Source: Paenibacillus sp.
GTDB taxonomy: Bacteria; Bacillota; Bacilli; Paenibacillales; YIM-B00363
Length of the DNA stretch: 64,000 bases
Assembly (NCBI RefSeq): GCF_035645195.1
Contig: NZ_DASQNA010000007.1
Location: 1 to 64,000 of the forward strand
Direction of reading: 5' to 3'
This document shows, one piece after another, positions 43,401-51,789 of this stretch (position 1 is the first letter of the stretch; each line of letters begins with the position of its first letter). The position numbers and the translations under genes were made by a program. The notes below the pieces were generated by a model. That model saw only the letters and a list, made by a program, of their open reading frames with translations, did not search any database and was not told where the DNA came from.

Positions 43401-46400
43401 TTATCGGGACAAAGCGTACGTCAGCAAACGATGCACCATGACGGCGGCCTGCGCTCTCGTCGCGGCCTCCGCCGGCGCGAACCGCCCGTCGGCGAAGCCG
43501 GCGACGATGCCGGCGGCTTCCAGCGCCGCCGCCGCATCGGCCGCGTACGGCGCGATCTCGGCGCTGTCCGCGAACGGCGCGGCGCCCTGCGGCGCCCGAA
43601 GCTCGACGCCGGCCGCGGCCGCCGCGCGTTGCGTCAGCGCCGCGATCTCCTGCCGCGTGACCGCGTCGTCGGCGCCGAAGCTGCCGTCCGGACGGCCGTT
43701 CGCGATGCCGAGCGCGTTCGCCGCGGCGACGTAGCGGTAATGCCAATCCGTCGGCGCGACGTCCGCGAACGGTGCGGCACCCGCCGGCGCCTCGCTCGCG
43801 AGCTCCAGCGCGTCCATGAGCAGCTTCAGGAACTCCGCTCGCGTAATCGAGCGCTGCGGCTCGAAGACGTTCGGCCGGACGCCGTGCGCGATGTCCTTCG
43901 CGGCGAGCGATTCGATGCCGTCTCTCGCCCATTCGACGCCTTCGAGGTCGGCGAACGCGACGTCCGCCGGCAGCGCCGTATATTTGCTGAAGTGGCGCGG
44001 CGCGAAGCGGATCGTTCCCGTCTGCGGGTCGTAGCCCGACATGCGTACCGGCTCGAGTTCGCCGTTGTCGTTAACGAAATACGCCACGATCCGTCCCGGC
44101 TGCTCGCCCGGACGAAGCGGATAATTCATTTCGACGAAGATACCGCTGTTCGCTCCGAATTCGCTCACGGCTTCCCCGTCGACGCGAATTTCGAAGTCGT
44201 ACACCGGCCGGTCGCCGATGCGCTCCGCCGCTTCCGCCGGCAGCTCCTCCGGCGGTACGCTCGCGACGGCGAGCTCTAGATCGGCGGCCCCGCCGCCGAG
44301 CAGCCGCTCGAGCTGCTCCCGGGTCGCGGTGACGGTCGCGAAGCCGGCGTCTATGGTGACGCGCGCCGCGTTCGTCTCGCTGAGCGCCTGAACCAGCTGC
44401 GCGGCCGGCAGCGCCACTTCGACCGTGTTCGCCTCCTCGGTCCGCTCGACGCGGAACACGATGCGCCCCTGCTGCGCCTGCTGGGCCGCTTGCGCTACGG
44501 CGTCCGCGTCGACGACCGCTTTCGCTACGCCCTGCTCGACCTGCGGCTGCACCGTTACGGCGCCGCCGTTACTAGGCCGCGGCTGTCCCGGATTGGCCGG
44601 AGCGGACGGCGTGCCCGGCTCGGTCGGCGTCGGGTTCGACGGCGTCGGATTGGAAGGTTCGGCGGGCGGCGGAACGATGTTCAGCCGCACCGTCAGCGTC
44701 GAAGACGCGCCTCGCCCGTCCGCCGCGGCGAAGACGGCTTCATAGTTGCCCGACGCCAGCGGCGTCCAGGCGAACGTCCGCGTCACCGGGTCGAACGTCG
44801 CTCCGTCCGGCAGCTTCGCAGCCGAATACGCGATAATCCCGCCTTCCGGATCCGTCGCCTTCACTTGGAACGAGACGGCCGTGCCGACATACACGCGCAC
44901 GTCCTTCGCTGCGTCCCATACCGGCGCCAGGTCGGCGACCGCTTCGATGACGACCTTCAGCTCCGTCTTCGCGCCTCGATCGTCCGCCGCCGCGAACACG
45001 GCCTCGAACGTGCCCGCCGTCTCAGGCGTCCAAGCGAACGTCCGCGTCGTCGGATCGAACGTCGCTCCTTCCGGCAGCTTCGCCGCCGAATACGCGACCT
45101 CCCCGCCTTCCGGATCTGTCGCTTTCACCTGGAAAGAGAGCGTATCGCCGAGCACGACCTTCTGGGGCGGGATCGCCTCCCACACCGGGCTAAGATTCAC
45201 CGCTTCGGCTGCTTTCGTCACCGTAAACTTCCAAATATCCGACAGCGTGCGTGCGCCGTACACATCTTCGGCGACGGCGTACCATTCGTACGTCGATCCG
45301 AGGACGAGATCGCTCCAATCGAACGACACGTTCGACCCGCTCGCCGCCCCGGTCTTCTCCCCGAGCTTCTGTTTTGCATACACATTGACCTCGATGTAGT
45401 CGGTCGCCACGCGCTTTAAGCGCGGCGTCAAGTCGAGATCGAGCGAGAACTCGTCTTTGCCCGGGTGCTGCTCCGGATCGTAAAAGTTATAATCGTCCAA
45501 ATACGGCGAATACGTTTTGATATGCAGCTTGTTGTTGTCGATATCGAATTGCATCAACCGGATATACCCTTGGCCGCCCTCCGGGCCGCCCTGATAATCC
45601 GCCAGCATTTGGTACACGTTGCGGTCCGGCGTGCCGTCGCCGTTATCGTCGATCTCGTCGACGAGCAGCTCGGCGTCGTGGTAATGGCCGGACAGCACCG
45701 CGACGACGTTCGGGTTCGGCACGACGACCTGCTCGTGAATTTTGTCCGCGATCGGCGCCCGGTTGCCCGAGACGAGCAAGTATTCATGGAAATTGAGCAC
45801 CGCCATCCGGTCCGGGTACTGCTTCAGCACCTGGTCCATCCAAGCGATTTCTTCGTCGCCGATGCCCCATCCCATGTACAAGAAGATGTAGTCGTTGCCG
45901 TGCGACGACACGAGATCGTAATGGCCGCGGTTGTTGTCGTACGAGCCTCCGTACGTATCCTGCGACGCAAACCGGTCCTCGCCGAAATACTTCCAATATT
46001 CGTCGTAGGCTGCTTCTTTGCCGTACACGTCGTGATTGCCGGCCAGCACGCCGTACGGAATGCCCGCTTCTTCCAACACCTTCATGTTTTCCGACGCGAC
46101 GGCCCATTGCTCCGGCTTGTCGGCTTCGTCGACCAAGTCTCCCGTATGGGTGACGTACTTGATCTTCATTTCATCCTTCTTCTCGGCGATCCAATCGACG
46201 ATGTCGCTGTAAATATGCGGATAGCTTTCCGAATAATACTGCGTGTCCGACATCCAGACGAACGAGTAATCGTACTCGTCCGGCGTCGGCGGCACCTCGT
46301 CCTGCACCATGAGGCGCACGGTGCGCCCGTCCGCATAGTCCCCCGCGCGAATTTCCGCTGCAAGTTCGAAATCTTCGCTGCCCGCGACGCGGGAGTCGAG

Positions 46401-49400
46401 CGCGTTCCACTGCTGCGCCGCCGGATCCCAGGCGTATAGCGTCACTTTGCGGCCTTCGATCGAGTGCCCTGTCCACGAGACGTGAACCGGATCGTCCGCC
46501 GCGACGGATGGGTCCAGCGTGACCTCGAACCGTTGGTACGGGAATCGGTCAACCGCGTCATTGACCAAATAGTCGCCGTCCTTCGCGGCGATCTTCGCGT
46601 AGTCCGCGTCGGCGAAGGACTGCTCGCCTTCCGGCGCGGCTTCTCTCGGCGGCTCGCGGTCGACCGCGTTCAAGAACCCGACGAACGCGTCGCGCACGCC
46701 GGCGAAATACTTGAATCCTCTCCAGAACGAGACGTTCATCGGATCCTGCGTCGGATCCAGCACCTTCACGGTCAGAGACGTCGTCGTCGCAGCCTCGCCG
46801 CCGTGCGCCGGACCGACGAGCTCCGGCTTCGCCGGCAGCTCGTCCGGCACGTAAAAGACGACTTCCGTCTCCGCTGCGTTGCCGACCTTATCCGTCGCTT
46901 TCAAGCGCAGCACGTGGTCGCCTCCAGCGAGCGCGGCCGACGATGTCGCGTACGGCAGCTCGATCGCTCGGCCGTCCAGCGTCGCCGTCACGGCGCCGAC
47001 GCCCGCCAGCGCGTCGGTCACGTCCGCCGCGATCGTGAACGGCCCGCGCATCGTCGCGCCGCTCGCGATCGACGGCTCGATCGCTGGCGGCGTGTTATCG
47101 ACGATGACCGATGCGGACGCTTCTCCATACTGCGGATGTGCGACCGTGACGACATGCGCGCCGTCCGCCGCCTGCTTCGTGTTCCAAGCGTACGCCTTGG
47201 ATGCGAGCTTGTCCGCCGGGATGGCGAACTGGAACTCGACGACCGGGTGCTTATTCGCGCTGTCGCCCATCTTGATCGCCGTTTCCTTAGAAGCGAATTC
47301 CGAGCGCGGATCGTAAATTTCGGTGCCGTCCGCGAGCACGAGCCGCACGTTGCGCACGTCGAAATCGTCTTTGTTCTCTTCCGGCCGGTCGTCGAAAGGC
47401 GACGCCTTCGAGCCGGCGCGGATTGCGATGGCATTGACGCCGCTCTGGAGACGATCCGCGTCGATCGGCACCGTAATCGTCGTCCAGCTGTTGATCGTAT
47501 CGTCGAAAATGCGCAAAATGTCGGTGCCCATCACGACGCCGTTTTTGAAGTAGAAATTGACGCCCGTCGCTTCGAACGCGAAATAGGCATCGTTCTCGAG
47601 CGCTTTATAGGCGCCTGCGTCGATCGGCTGTTCGTCGATCGACAGCGTCAGTTCGTCGGCCGGCGCATGCTCGGCGGTGCCGCGCACGATGCGGGTGCCC
47701 GCCAGCACGTCGCCGTTCTTCACGTTGAGCCGCAGGTCGGACGTGTCGCGGCCGCCTGTAACATTGACGCGGAACGTCTCCGTCGTCGCCCGATGAACGC
47801 CGTCGGAATATTCATAGTAGTAATCTACGTACTTTCGCCCGATCAGCTCCGGCGAGTAGATCATGTAATGGTAGAACGTATCGTCGAAGTTTTCTTTCAA
47901 ATACCGTTTCGTGAACTCGTCCTGCGCGTCGGTTTTATAATAGAGCGCAACCGTTTTGACCTGGTGGTCGTCGCGGACGGCCGCGATCAAATCGAGATTC
48001 GCCGATTGATGCACTTCGCTGACGCCCGTTTCGTTCTTGAACGTCGGCGGCGTCGTATCGTTCGGCAGCGACGCCGGCACCGGAGGAACTTGCTCTTCTT
48101 CGACGCTGCCCGGCGTAGCCGCGAGCACGCCCGCGCTCGTCTTGATCATCGTCGTGCCGCCGTCGAGCGGGTATTTGTAGAAAATACCCTTGTCGGCGAC
48201 CGTCTCCGCATCCGTGTCGTAATAGGCGGCCGACAGCTCGAAGCCGGTGTTCGTCGCGACGAGGACGCCGCGTTTGCCGCCGTTCGCCATTCCGCCGCTG
48301 TAGATCCGGACGATGTCCTCGCCCTCGACCAGGGAAACGCCGTAGTTCGCGTTGAAATCGGCGACGGTGCTGGCGTCGTTCGCCCCGTTGATGACCCAGA
48401 ACACGAGCGTGTCCTTCGGCGGAATGATCAAATCTTCCCGGTCCGTCGGCCAGACGACGTCGGCTTCCGGTCCGGAATCGGTATATCGATAGACGATTTT
48501 GTAATGCTCCAGATTGATCGGTTCGTTCGTGTTGTTGTACACCTCGATGAACTCGTATCCGTCCGCGCTGCCGACGTTCGTCGAATCGGGCACGAGCTCG
48601 GTGACGAGCAGCGGCGAAACTCTCGCGTAATCGAAGTCCGGCGCCTTGACGTTAATCGTGTACGCCTCCGTCCGGACCGTCGATTTCGCATCCGCGGCTT
48701 CAATGTAATATTGAGCGGACGATTCCGCGAGCGCCGAAGTCGGAATCGACGCCGCGTAGCGGTCGCCTTCCCCTTTCGCCATCGGTACGGAGCTGTACGA
48801 AGACTCGGACGCCTTTTTGAAATACAGCTTGGCCGTCACCTCGTCGTTGCCCGCGGCCTGCTCCTTGTTCGTAATGTCCGCCTCGATCGCGACCGGCTCA
48901 TCCGTTTTGCCTTCGGTAACCGGCGTATGCGCAATTTTCGGCGGGTGGTTGACGACGGGCGCCGCCCCGGACGTCGTTTGCGGCACCTGCTCGCTCGTTA
49001 CGGCGCCGGGCGTCGCGGCGTCGATGCCCGCGGATGTCATGACCATTTGGTTGCTGCCGTCGATCGGGTACCGATAGAAGATCCCCTTGTTGGCTTGCGT
49101 TTGGTCGTCGTTGTCATAATACGCCTCCGACACTTCCGTGCCGTCGACCGTCGCGACGACGATTTTCCGTTTGCCCGAGTTGGCCATGCCGCCCCCGCCA
49201 TCGATGCGAACGAGGTTGACATTCTCCTGCAGGCTCACGCCGTAATTGGCGTTGAACTGCTCGATCGGCATCGTTTTATTGACGCCGTTGAGCACCCACA
49301 GCACCATCGACTGCTTCGATGGCAGCGGCAGCTCGGCGAGCGGCGACTCCCATGTCCAATCCGTTTCCGACACGCTGTTCGTAAATCGATAGATGATTTT

Positions 49401-50456
49401 GTAATCTCGTAGATCGATTGTTTCATCCGTGTTGTTATAGATTTCGATAAACTCGTACGCATCCGCGGAGCTCACGTTCGACGAATCCGGCACGAGCTCG
49501 GTGATCAGCACCTCCGGCACCTGGCCGAAGTCGAAGTCGTCGGTTTGGATCGCCACGTTGTAGGTCGCCGTCCGTTCGACGGTATCCCCGTGCGCCGCTT
49601 CGATATAGTACTGATGCTGCGCTTCCGTCAGCTCGCCGCTCGGAATGTGCGCCGCGTAGGACGAGCCTCCTTGCGCGTTCATCGGAATCCATGCGAATTC
49701 GCTCGCCGAGGCCGGTTTATGATACACGGCCGCCGTTACGGAGTAGACCGCGTCCGTTACAGCGATGTCCGCCTCGATCGCGAGACCGTCCGCGGCTTTG
49801 CCCTCGTTTACCGGCGTATGTTGGATATTCGGTTTCCCGCTTACGGCCGGCAGCTGGTCCGGCTCCACGACGCCCGGCGTCGGCGCCGCTTGCGTCCGAA
49901 GCTTGGAGGCTGCGGTGCCGCTCTCCGGCAGCTTGAAGTGGATGCCTTTCCCTTCCCCCGCATCGGTTCCCGTATACGAGGACGTGGAAACGACTTCCCC
50001 TTGGTTGTTTTTGATAATGACGCCCCGGTCGCCCGAGTTCGAAAATCCGTCAAACCCGCCGATTTCGATGACTTGTTCGGCCGTCACCGAAGAGCCGTGC
50101 TCGGCGTTAAAGTCTTGGAGCGTCAAACCCGCTTTGTTATACCAAAAGACCATCGCCTGCTTAGGCGCCAGCGTTTTGGGAACGAACGTGAACGTTTTGT
50201 CCGAAGTCGGGTTGCTTGGATAATGATAAATGAATTCGTAGTCGCCCAATTCGATCGGTTGATCCGTGTTGTTGTACACCTCGAAAAATTCGTGGTCCTC
50301 CGCTCCGACGATATTCGGATGAATTTCCGAAACGAACAGCTCGGGGCCGCCCGCCGCTTCGACCTTGCCGACGCCGGCCGGCAGCGCTGCGCCCGCCAGC
50401 ATGGCGGCTGCCAAAACCGAAGCGATCCATCTTTTCGTTGCCCTCATGAAGCCCAT
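43401..50456 (-). CDS. Giant SLH-anchored surface protein with three LTD domains and a metallophosphoesterase
   Basis: 2,351 residues. A signal peptide ends near VGKVEA. Three lamin-tail-domain-like units (about 38-165, 305-480, 610-790; FFEVYNNTDQPIELGDYEF, YEFIEIYNNTDETIDLRDY) each alternate with an Ig-like unit. A mixed region of Ig-like and 'GNAAET' repeats follows. The metallophosphoesterase domain (~1395-1680) has SDTQYY, THTGDLVDE, AGNHD, NFHEYL and SGHYHD: all metal ligands except that the first motif is DxQ rather than DxH. Two Ig-like (He_PIG type) repeats (~1750-1920), a Pro/Thr linker, a further domain and three SLH repeats (~2170-2345) end it. So it is held at the cell wall. ATG 50456 has AGGGGTGG upstream; the longer frame to 50570 overlaps the HupE gene. 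The substrate is unknown; LTD domains are known from extracellular nucleases and phosphatases, which suggests nucleic-acid or nucleotide phosphates. It forms a two-gene operon with the HupE-like gene (13 bp gap). Confidence 0.93.
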   Translation of the reverse strand: MGFMRATKRWIASVLAAAMLAGAALPAGVGKVEAAGGPELFVSEIHPNIVGAEDHEFFEVYNNTDQPIELGDYEFIYHYPSNPTSDKTFTFVPKTLAPKQAMVFWYNKAGLTLQDFNAEHGSSVTAEQVIEIGGFDGFSNSGDRGVIIKNNQGEVVSTSSYTGTDAGEGKGIHFKLPESGTAASKLRTQAAPTPGVVEPDQLPAVSGKPNIQHTPVNEGKAADGLAIEADIAVTDAVYSVTAAVYHKPASASEFAWIPMNAQGGSSYAAHIPSGELTEAQHQYYIEAAHGDTVERTATYNVAIQTDDFDFGQVPEVLITELVPDSSNVSSADAYEFIEIYNNTDETIDLRDYKIIYRFTNSVSETDWTWESPLAELPLPSKQSMVLWVLNGVNKTMPIEQFNANYGVSLQENVNLVRIDGGGGMANSGKRKIVVATVDGTEVSEAYYDNDDQTQANKGIFYRYPIDGSNQMVMTSAGIDAATPGAVTSEQVPQTTSGAAPVVNHPPKIAHTPVTEGKTDEPVAIEADITNKEQAAGNDEVTAKLYFKKASESSYSSVPMAKGEGDRYAASIPTSALAESSAQYYIEAADAKSTVRTEAYTINVKAPDFDYARVSPLLVTELVPDSTNVGSADGYEFIEVYNNTNEPINLEHYKIVYRYTDSGPEADVVWPTDREDLIIPPKDTLVFWVINGANDASTVADFNANYGVSLVEGEDIVRIYSGGMANGGKRGVLVATNTGFELSAAYYDTDAETVADKGIFYKYPLDGGTTMIKTSAGVLAATPGSVEEEQVPPVPASLPNDTTPPTFKNETGVSEVHQSANLDLIAAVRDDHQVKTVALYYKTDAQDEFTKRYLKENFDDTFYHYMIYSPELIGRKYVDYYYEYSDGVHRATTETFRVNVTGGRDTSDLRLNVKNGDVLAGTRIVRGTAEHAPADELTLSIDEQPIDAGAYKALENDAYFAFEATGVNFYFKNGVVMGTDILRIFDDTINSWTTITVPIDADRLQSGVNAIAIRAGSKASPFDDRPEENKDDFDVRNVRLVLADGTEIYDPRSEFASKETAIKMGDSANKHPVVEFQFAIPADKLASKAYAWNTKQAADGAHVVTVAHPQYGEASASVIVDNTPPAIEPSIASGATMRGPFTIAADVTDALAGVGAVTATLDGRAIELPYATSSAALAGGDHVLRLKATDKVGNAAETEVVFYVPDELPAKPELVGPAHGGEAATTTSLTVKVLDPTQDPMNVSFWRGFKYFAGVRDAFVGFLNAVDREPPREAAPEGEQSFADADYAKIAAKDGDYLVNDAVDRFPYQRFEVTLDPSVAADDPVHVSWTGHSIEGRKVTLYAWDPAAQQWNALDSRVAGSEDFELAAEIRAGDYADGRTVRLMVQDEVPPTPDEYDYSFVWMSDTQYYSESYPHIYSDIVDWIAEKKDEMKIKYVTHTGDLVDEADKPEQWAVASENMKVLEEAGIPYGVLAGNHDVYGKEAAYDEYWKYFGEDRFASQDTYGGSYDNNRGHYDLVSSHGNDYIFLYMGWGIGDEEIAWMDQVLKQYPDRMAVLNFHEYLLVSGNRAPIADKIHEQVVVPNPNVVAVLSGHYHDAELLVDEIDDNGDGTPDRNVYQMLADYQGGPEGGQGYIRLMQFDIDNNKLHIKTYSPYLDDYNFYDPEQHPGKDEFSLDLDLTPRLKRVATDYIEVNVYAKQKLGEKTGAASGSNVSFDWSDLVLGSTYEWYAVAEDVYGARTLSDIWKFTVTKAAEAVNLSPVWEAIPPQKVVLGDTLSFQVKATDPEGGEVAYSAAKLPEGATFDPTTRTFAWTPETAGTFEAVFAAADDRGAKTELKVVIEAVADLAPVWDAAKDVRVYVGTAVSFQVKATDPEGGIIAYSAAKLPDGATFDPVTRTFAWTPLASGNYEAVFAAADGRGASSTLTVRLNIVPPPAEPSNPTPSNPTPTEPGTPSAPANPGQPRPSNGGAVTVQPQVEQGVAKAVVDADAVAQAAQQAQQGRIVFRVERTEEANTVEVALPAAQLVQALSETNAARVTIDAGFATVTATREQLERLLGGGAADLELAVASVPPEELPAEAAERIGDRPVYDFEIRVDGEAVSEFGANSGIFVEMNYPLRPGEQPGRIVAYFVNDNGELEPVRMSGYDPQTGTIRFAPRHFSKYTALPADVAFADLEGVEWARDGIESLAAKDIAHGVRPNVFEPQRSITRAEFLKLLMDALELASEAPAGAAPFADVAPTDWHYRYVAAANALGIANGRPDGSFGADDAVTRQEIAALTQRAAAAAGVELRAPQGAAPFADSAEIAPYAADAAAALEAAGIVAGFADGRFAPAEAATRAQAAVMVHRLLTYALSR

Positions 50457-50469
50457 GGTACCACCCCTG

Positions 50470-51642
50470 TTAGGATAAATTTTCGATAACTCGTTCGACG
50501 AACCAATACAGTCCGAAAGCGCCGACGGCGACGGAGGCGTACCGGGGCCATTGCGCCGCTCCTTTCGCATAGCGGCGCGCCGCCCACAGCAGCGGCAGCG
50601 CGAGGGCGACGACGGCGAGCTGCCCGAGTTCGACGCCGAGGTTGAACGCGAACAGCGGCAGCGCGACGCTGCCGGACAGCGCCCCGTGCAGCACCTCGGC
50701 GAAGCCGAAGCCGTGCGCGAGGCCGAACAGCGCCGTCAGCTGCAGCCGGCTGCGCGTCGGCGCGTCGCGGAACCAGTTTTCCGCGGCGACGTAGACGATG
50801 CTCAGCGCGATGAGCGGTTCCACGATGAGCGGGGACAGCGACGCCAATTCCAATGCCGACAAAACGAGCGTGACGCTGTGCCCGACGGTGAACGCCGTGA
50901 CCGCGGCGAGCACCTGCTTCCAAGTGCGCACGTGCAGCAGCAGCGCGAGCACGAACAGCAGATGATCGAGCCCGCCCCAAATGTGCTCTACCCCCATACG
51001 GACGTATGTCGTCAAGACGTCCGTCCACGGGCCGGAAGCCGCCGCGGCGGCAGGAGCCCCTTCGCCGCCGGCGATTTGCAAAATCGTATTGCTCGCGCTC
51101 AGCACTTGGTCGATCGTGTGCTCGCCGACGCGAATCGAAGCGAAATTGCGATGGTCCGGAATGTCGCGGAACAGCAGCCCGTATTGCAGCATGTACCGTT
51201 CCACCGGCTGCTCGAAGCCGTAGCGCAAGTCGACGCGCACCATTCGCGCGCCCGAGCGTTCGTCGAACGCGACGCCGGTCGTTTCGCCTGCGGCGAGCTT
51301 CCCGTCTCCGGAAATGACGACTCCGCTGTTGACGAACGCGCCGATGCCGGTCTTCCCGAGCCGCAGCTCGTCGTCGGACAAGCTTCCGTTCCCGTCCGCG
51401 TCCAGCGTCGGCAAGCTCTCCAGCGCATCGTGCTCCGGCAAGTACAAGACGTACCGCAGCTCGCGTTCTCCGACGTCGATGTCGGAATAAGCCGTCGAAG
51501 TGAAATGCGCCTTCGCCAGGCCGCTCGGCCACAAGCCGATCAGCGCGGCGAATGCGAGCGACAGCAGCCCGAGCCGCGTCCCGGCCCGTCTGGCCGTGCC
51601 GGCGATCCATGATGTGTCGATGGCCCTTCCACCTTCTCTCAA
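50470..51642 (-). CDS. HupE/UreJ-like membrane protein with external EF-hand-type loop
   Basis: About 375-390 residues. A signal-like helix (LGLLSLAFAALIGLWPSG), a ~200-residue external part with DADGNGSLSDDEL (calcium-type loop), then six to seven membrane segments with HIWGGLDHLLFVLALLLH and FGLAHGFGFAEVL, the His-rich pattern of HupE/UreJ_2 proteins. Family members are linked to metal (nickel/cobalt) handling; here the external loop is unusual. The start is unclear: TTG 51642 has a weak site, while an ATC at 51621 has a strong AGAAGGTGG site 7 bases away but is a rare codon. It is the first gene of the operon with the giant surface protein. Confidence 0.8.
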   Translation of the reverse strand: MREGGRAIDTSWIAGTARRAGTRLGLLSLAFAALIGLWPSGLAKAHFTSTAYSDIDVGERELRYVLYLPEHDALESLPTLDADGNGSLSDDELRLGKTGIGAFVNSGVVISGDGKLAAGETTGVAFDERSGARMVRVDLRYGFEQPVERYMLQYGLLFRDIPDHRNFASIRVGEHTIDQVLSASNTILQIAGGEGAPAAAAASGPWTDVLTTYVRMGVEHIWGGLDHLLFVLALLLHVRTWKQVLAAVTAFTVGHSVTLVLSALELASLSPLIVEPLIALSIVYVAAENWFRDAPTRSRLQLTALFGLAHGFGFAEVLHGALSGSVALPLFAFNLGVELGQLAVVALALPLLWAARRYAKGAAQWPRYASVAVGAFGLYWFVERVIENLS

Positions 51643-51662
51643 ATTTTCACTATCTATTAATG

Positions 51663-51712
51663 TATTAAAAGATTGTAAGAGGAGGATTATTGTTAGATGA
51701 AGAAGTTGTAAA
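51663..51712 (-). promoter_or_regulatory. PhoP-box-like array upstream of the surface-protein operon
   Basis: Minus-strand hexamers at exact 11-bp steps: TTTACA (51707-51712), TTCATC (51696-51701), ATAATC (51685-51690), CTTACA (51674-51679), TTAATA (51663-51668). Against TT[ATC]ACA the matches are 6, 4, 3, 5 and 5 of 6. This is the spacing of PhoP direct repeats and it lies about 20-40 bp upstream of the gene start, so a phosphate-starvation promoter is a reasonable reading. Confidence 0.55.
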
Positions 51713-51726
51713 GATATATAGACGCA

Positions 51727-51766
51727 CAAAAAAAAAGAAGCCGACAACAGCTTCTTCGGCTTCTTT
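51727..51766 (-). terminator. Terminator of the sugar/two-component operon
   Basis: On the minus strand AAGAAGCCGA pairs with TCGGCTTCTT, followed by a run of about ten T. It ends the response regulator transcript and insulates the downstream HupE-like gene, which therefore needs its own promoter. Confidence 0.93.
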
Positions 51767-51789
51767 CCCTGACATCGACCGAGAACGGC

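Noticed and set aside
46464-49412. 982-codon plus-strand frame opposite the giant surface gene
   Set aside because: Arg/Asp/Val-rich antisense shadow; the real protein on the minus strand has clear domains.
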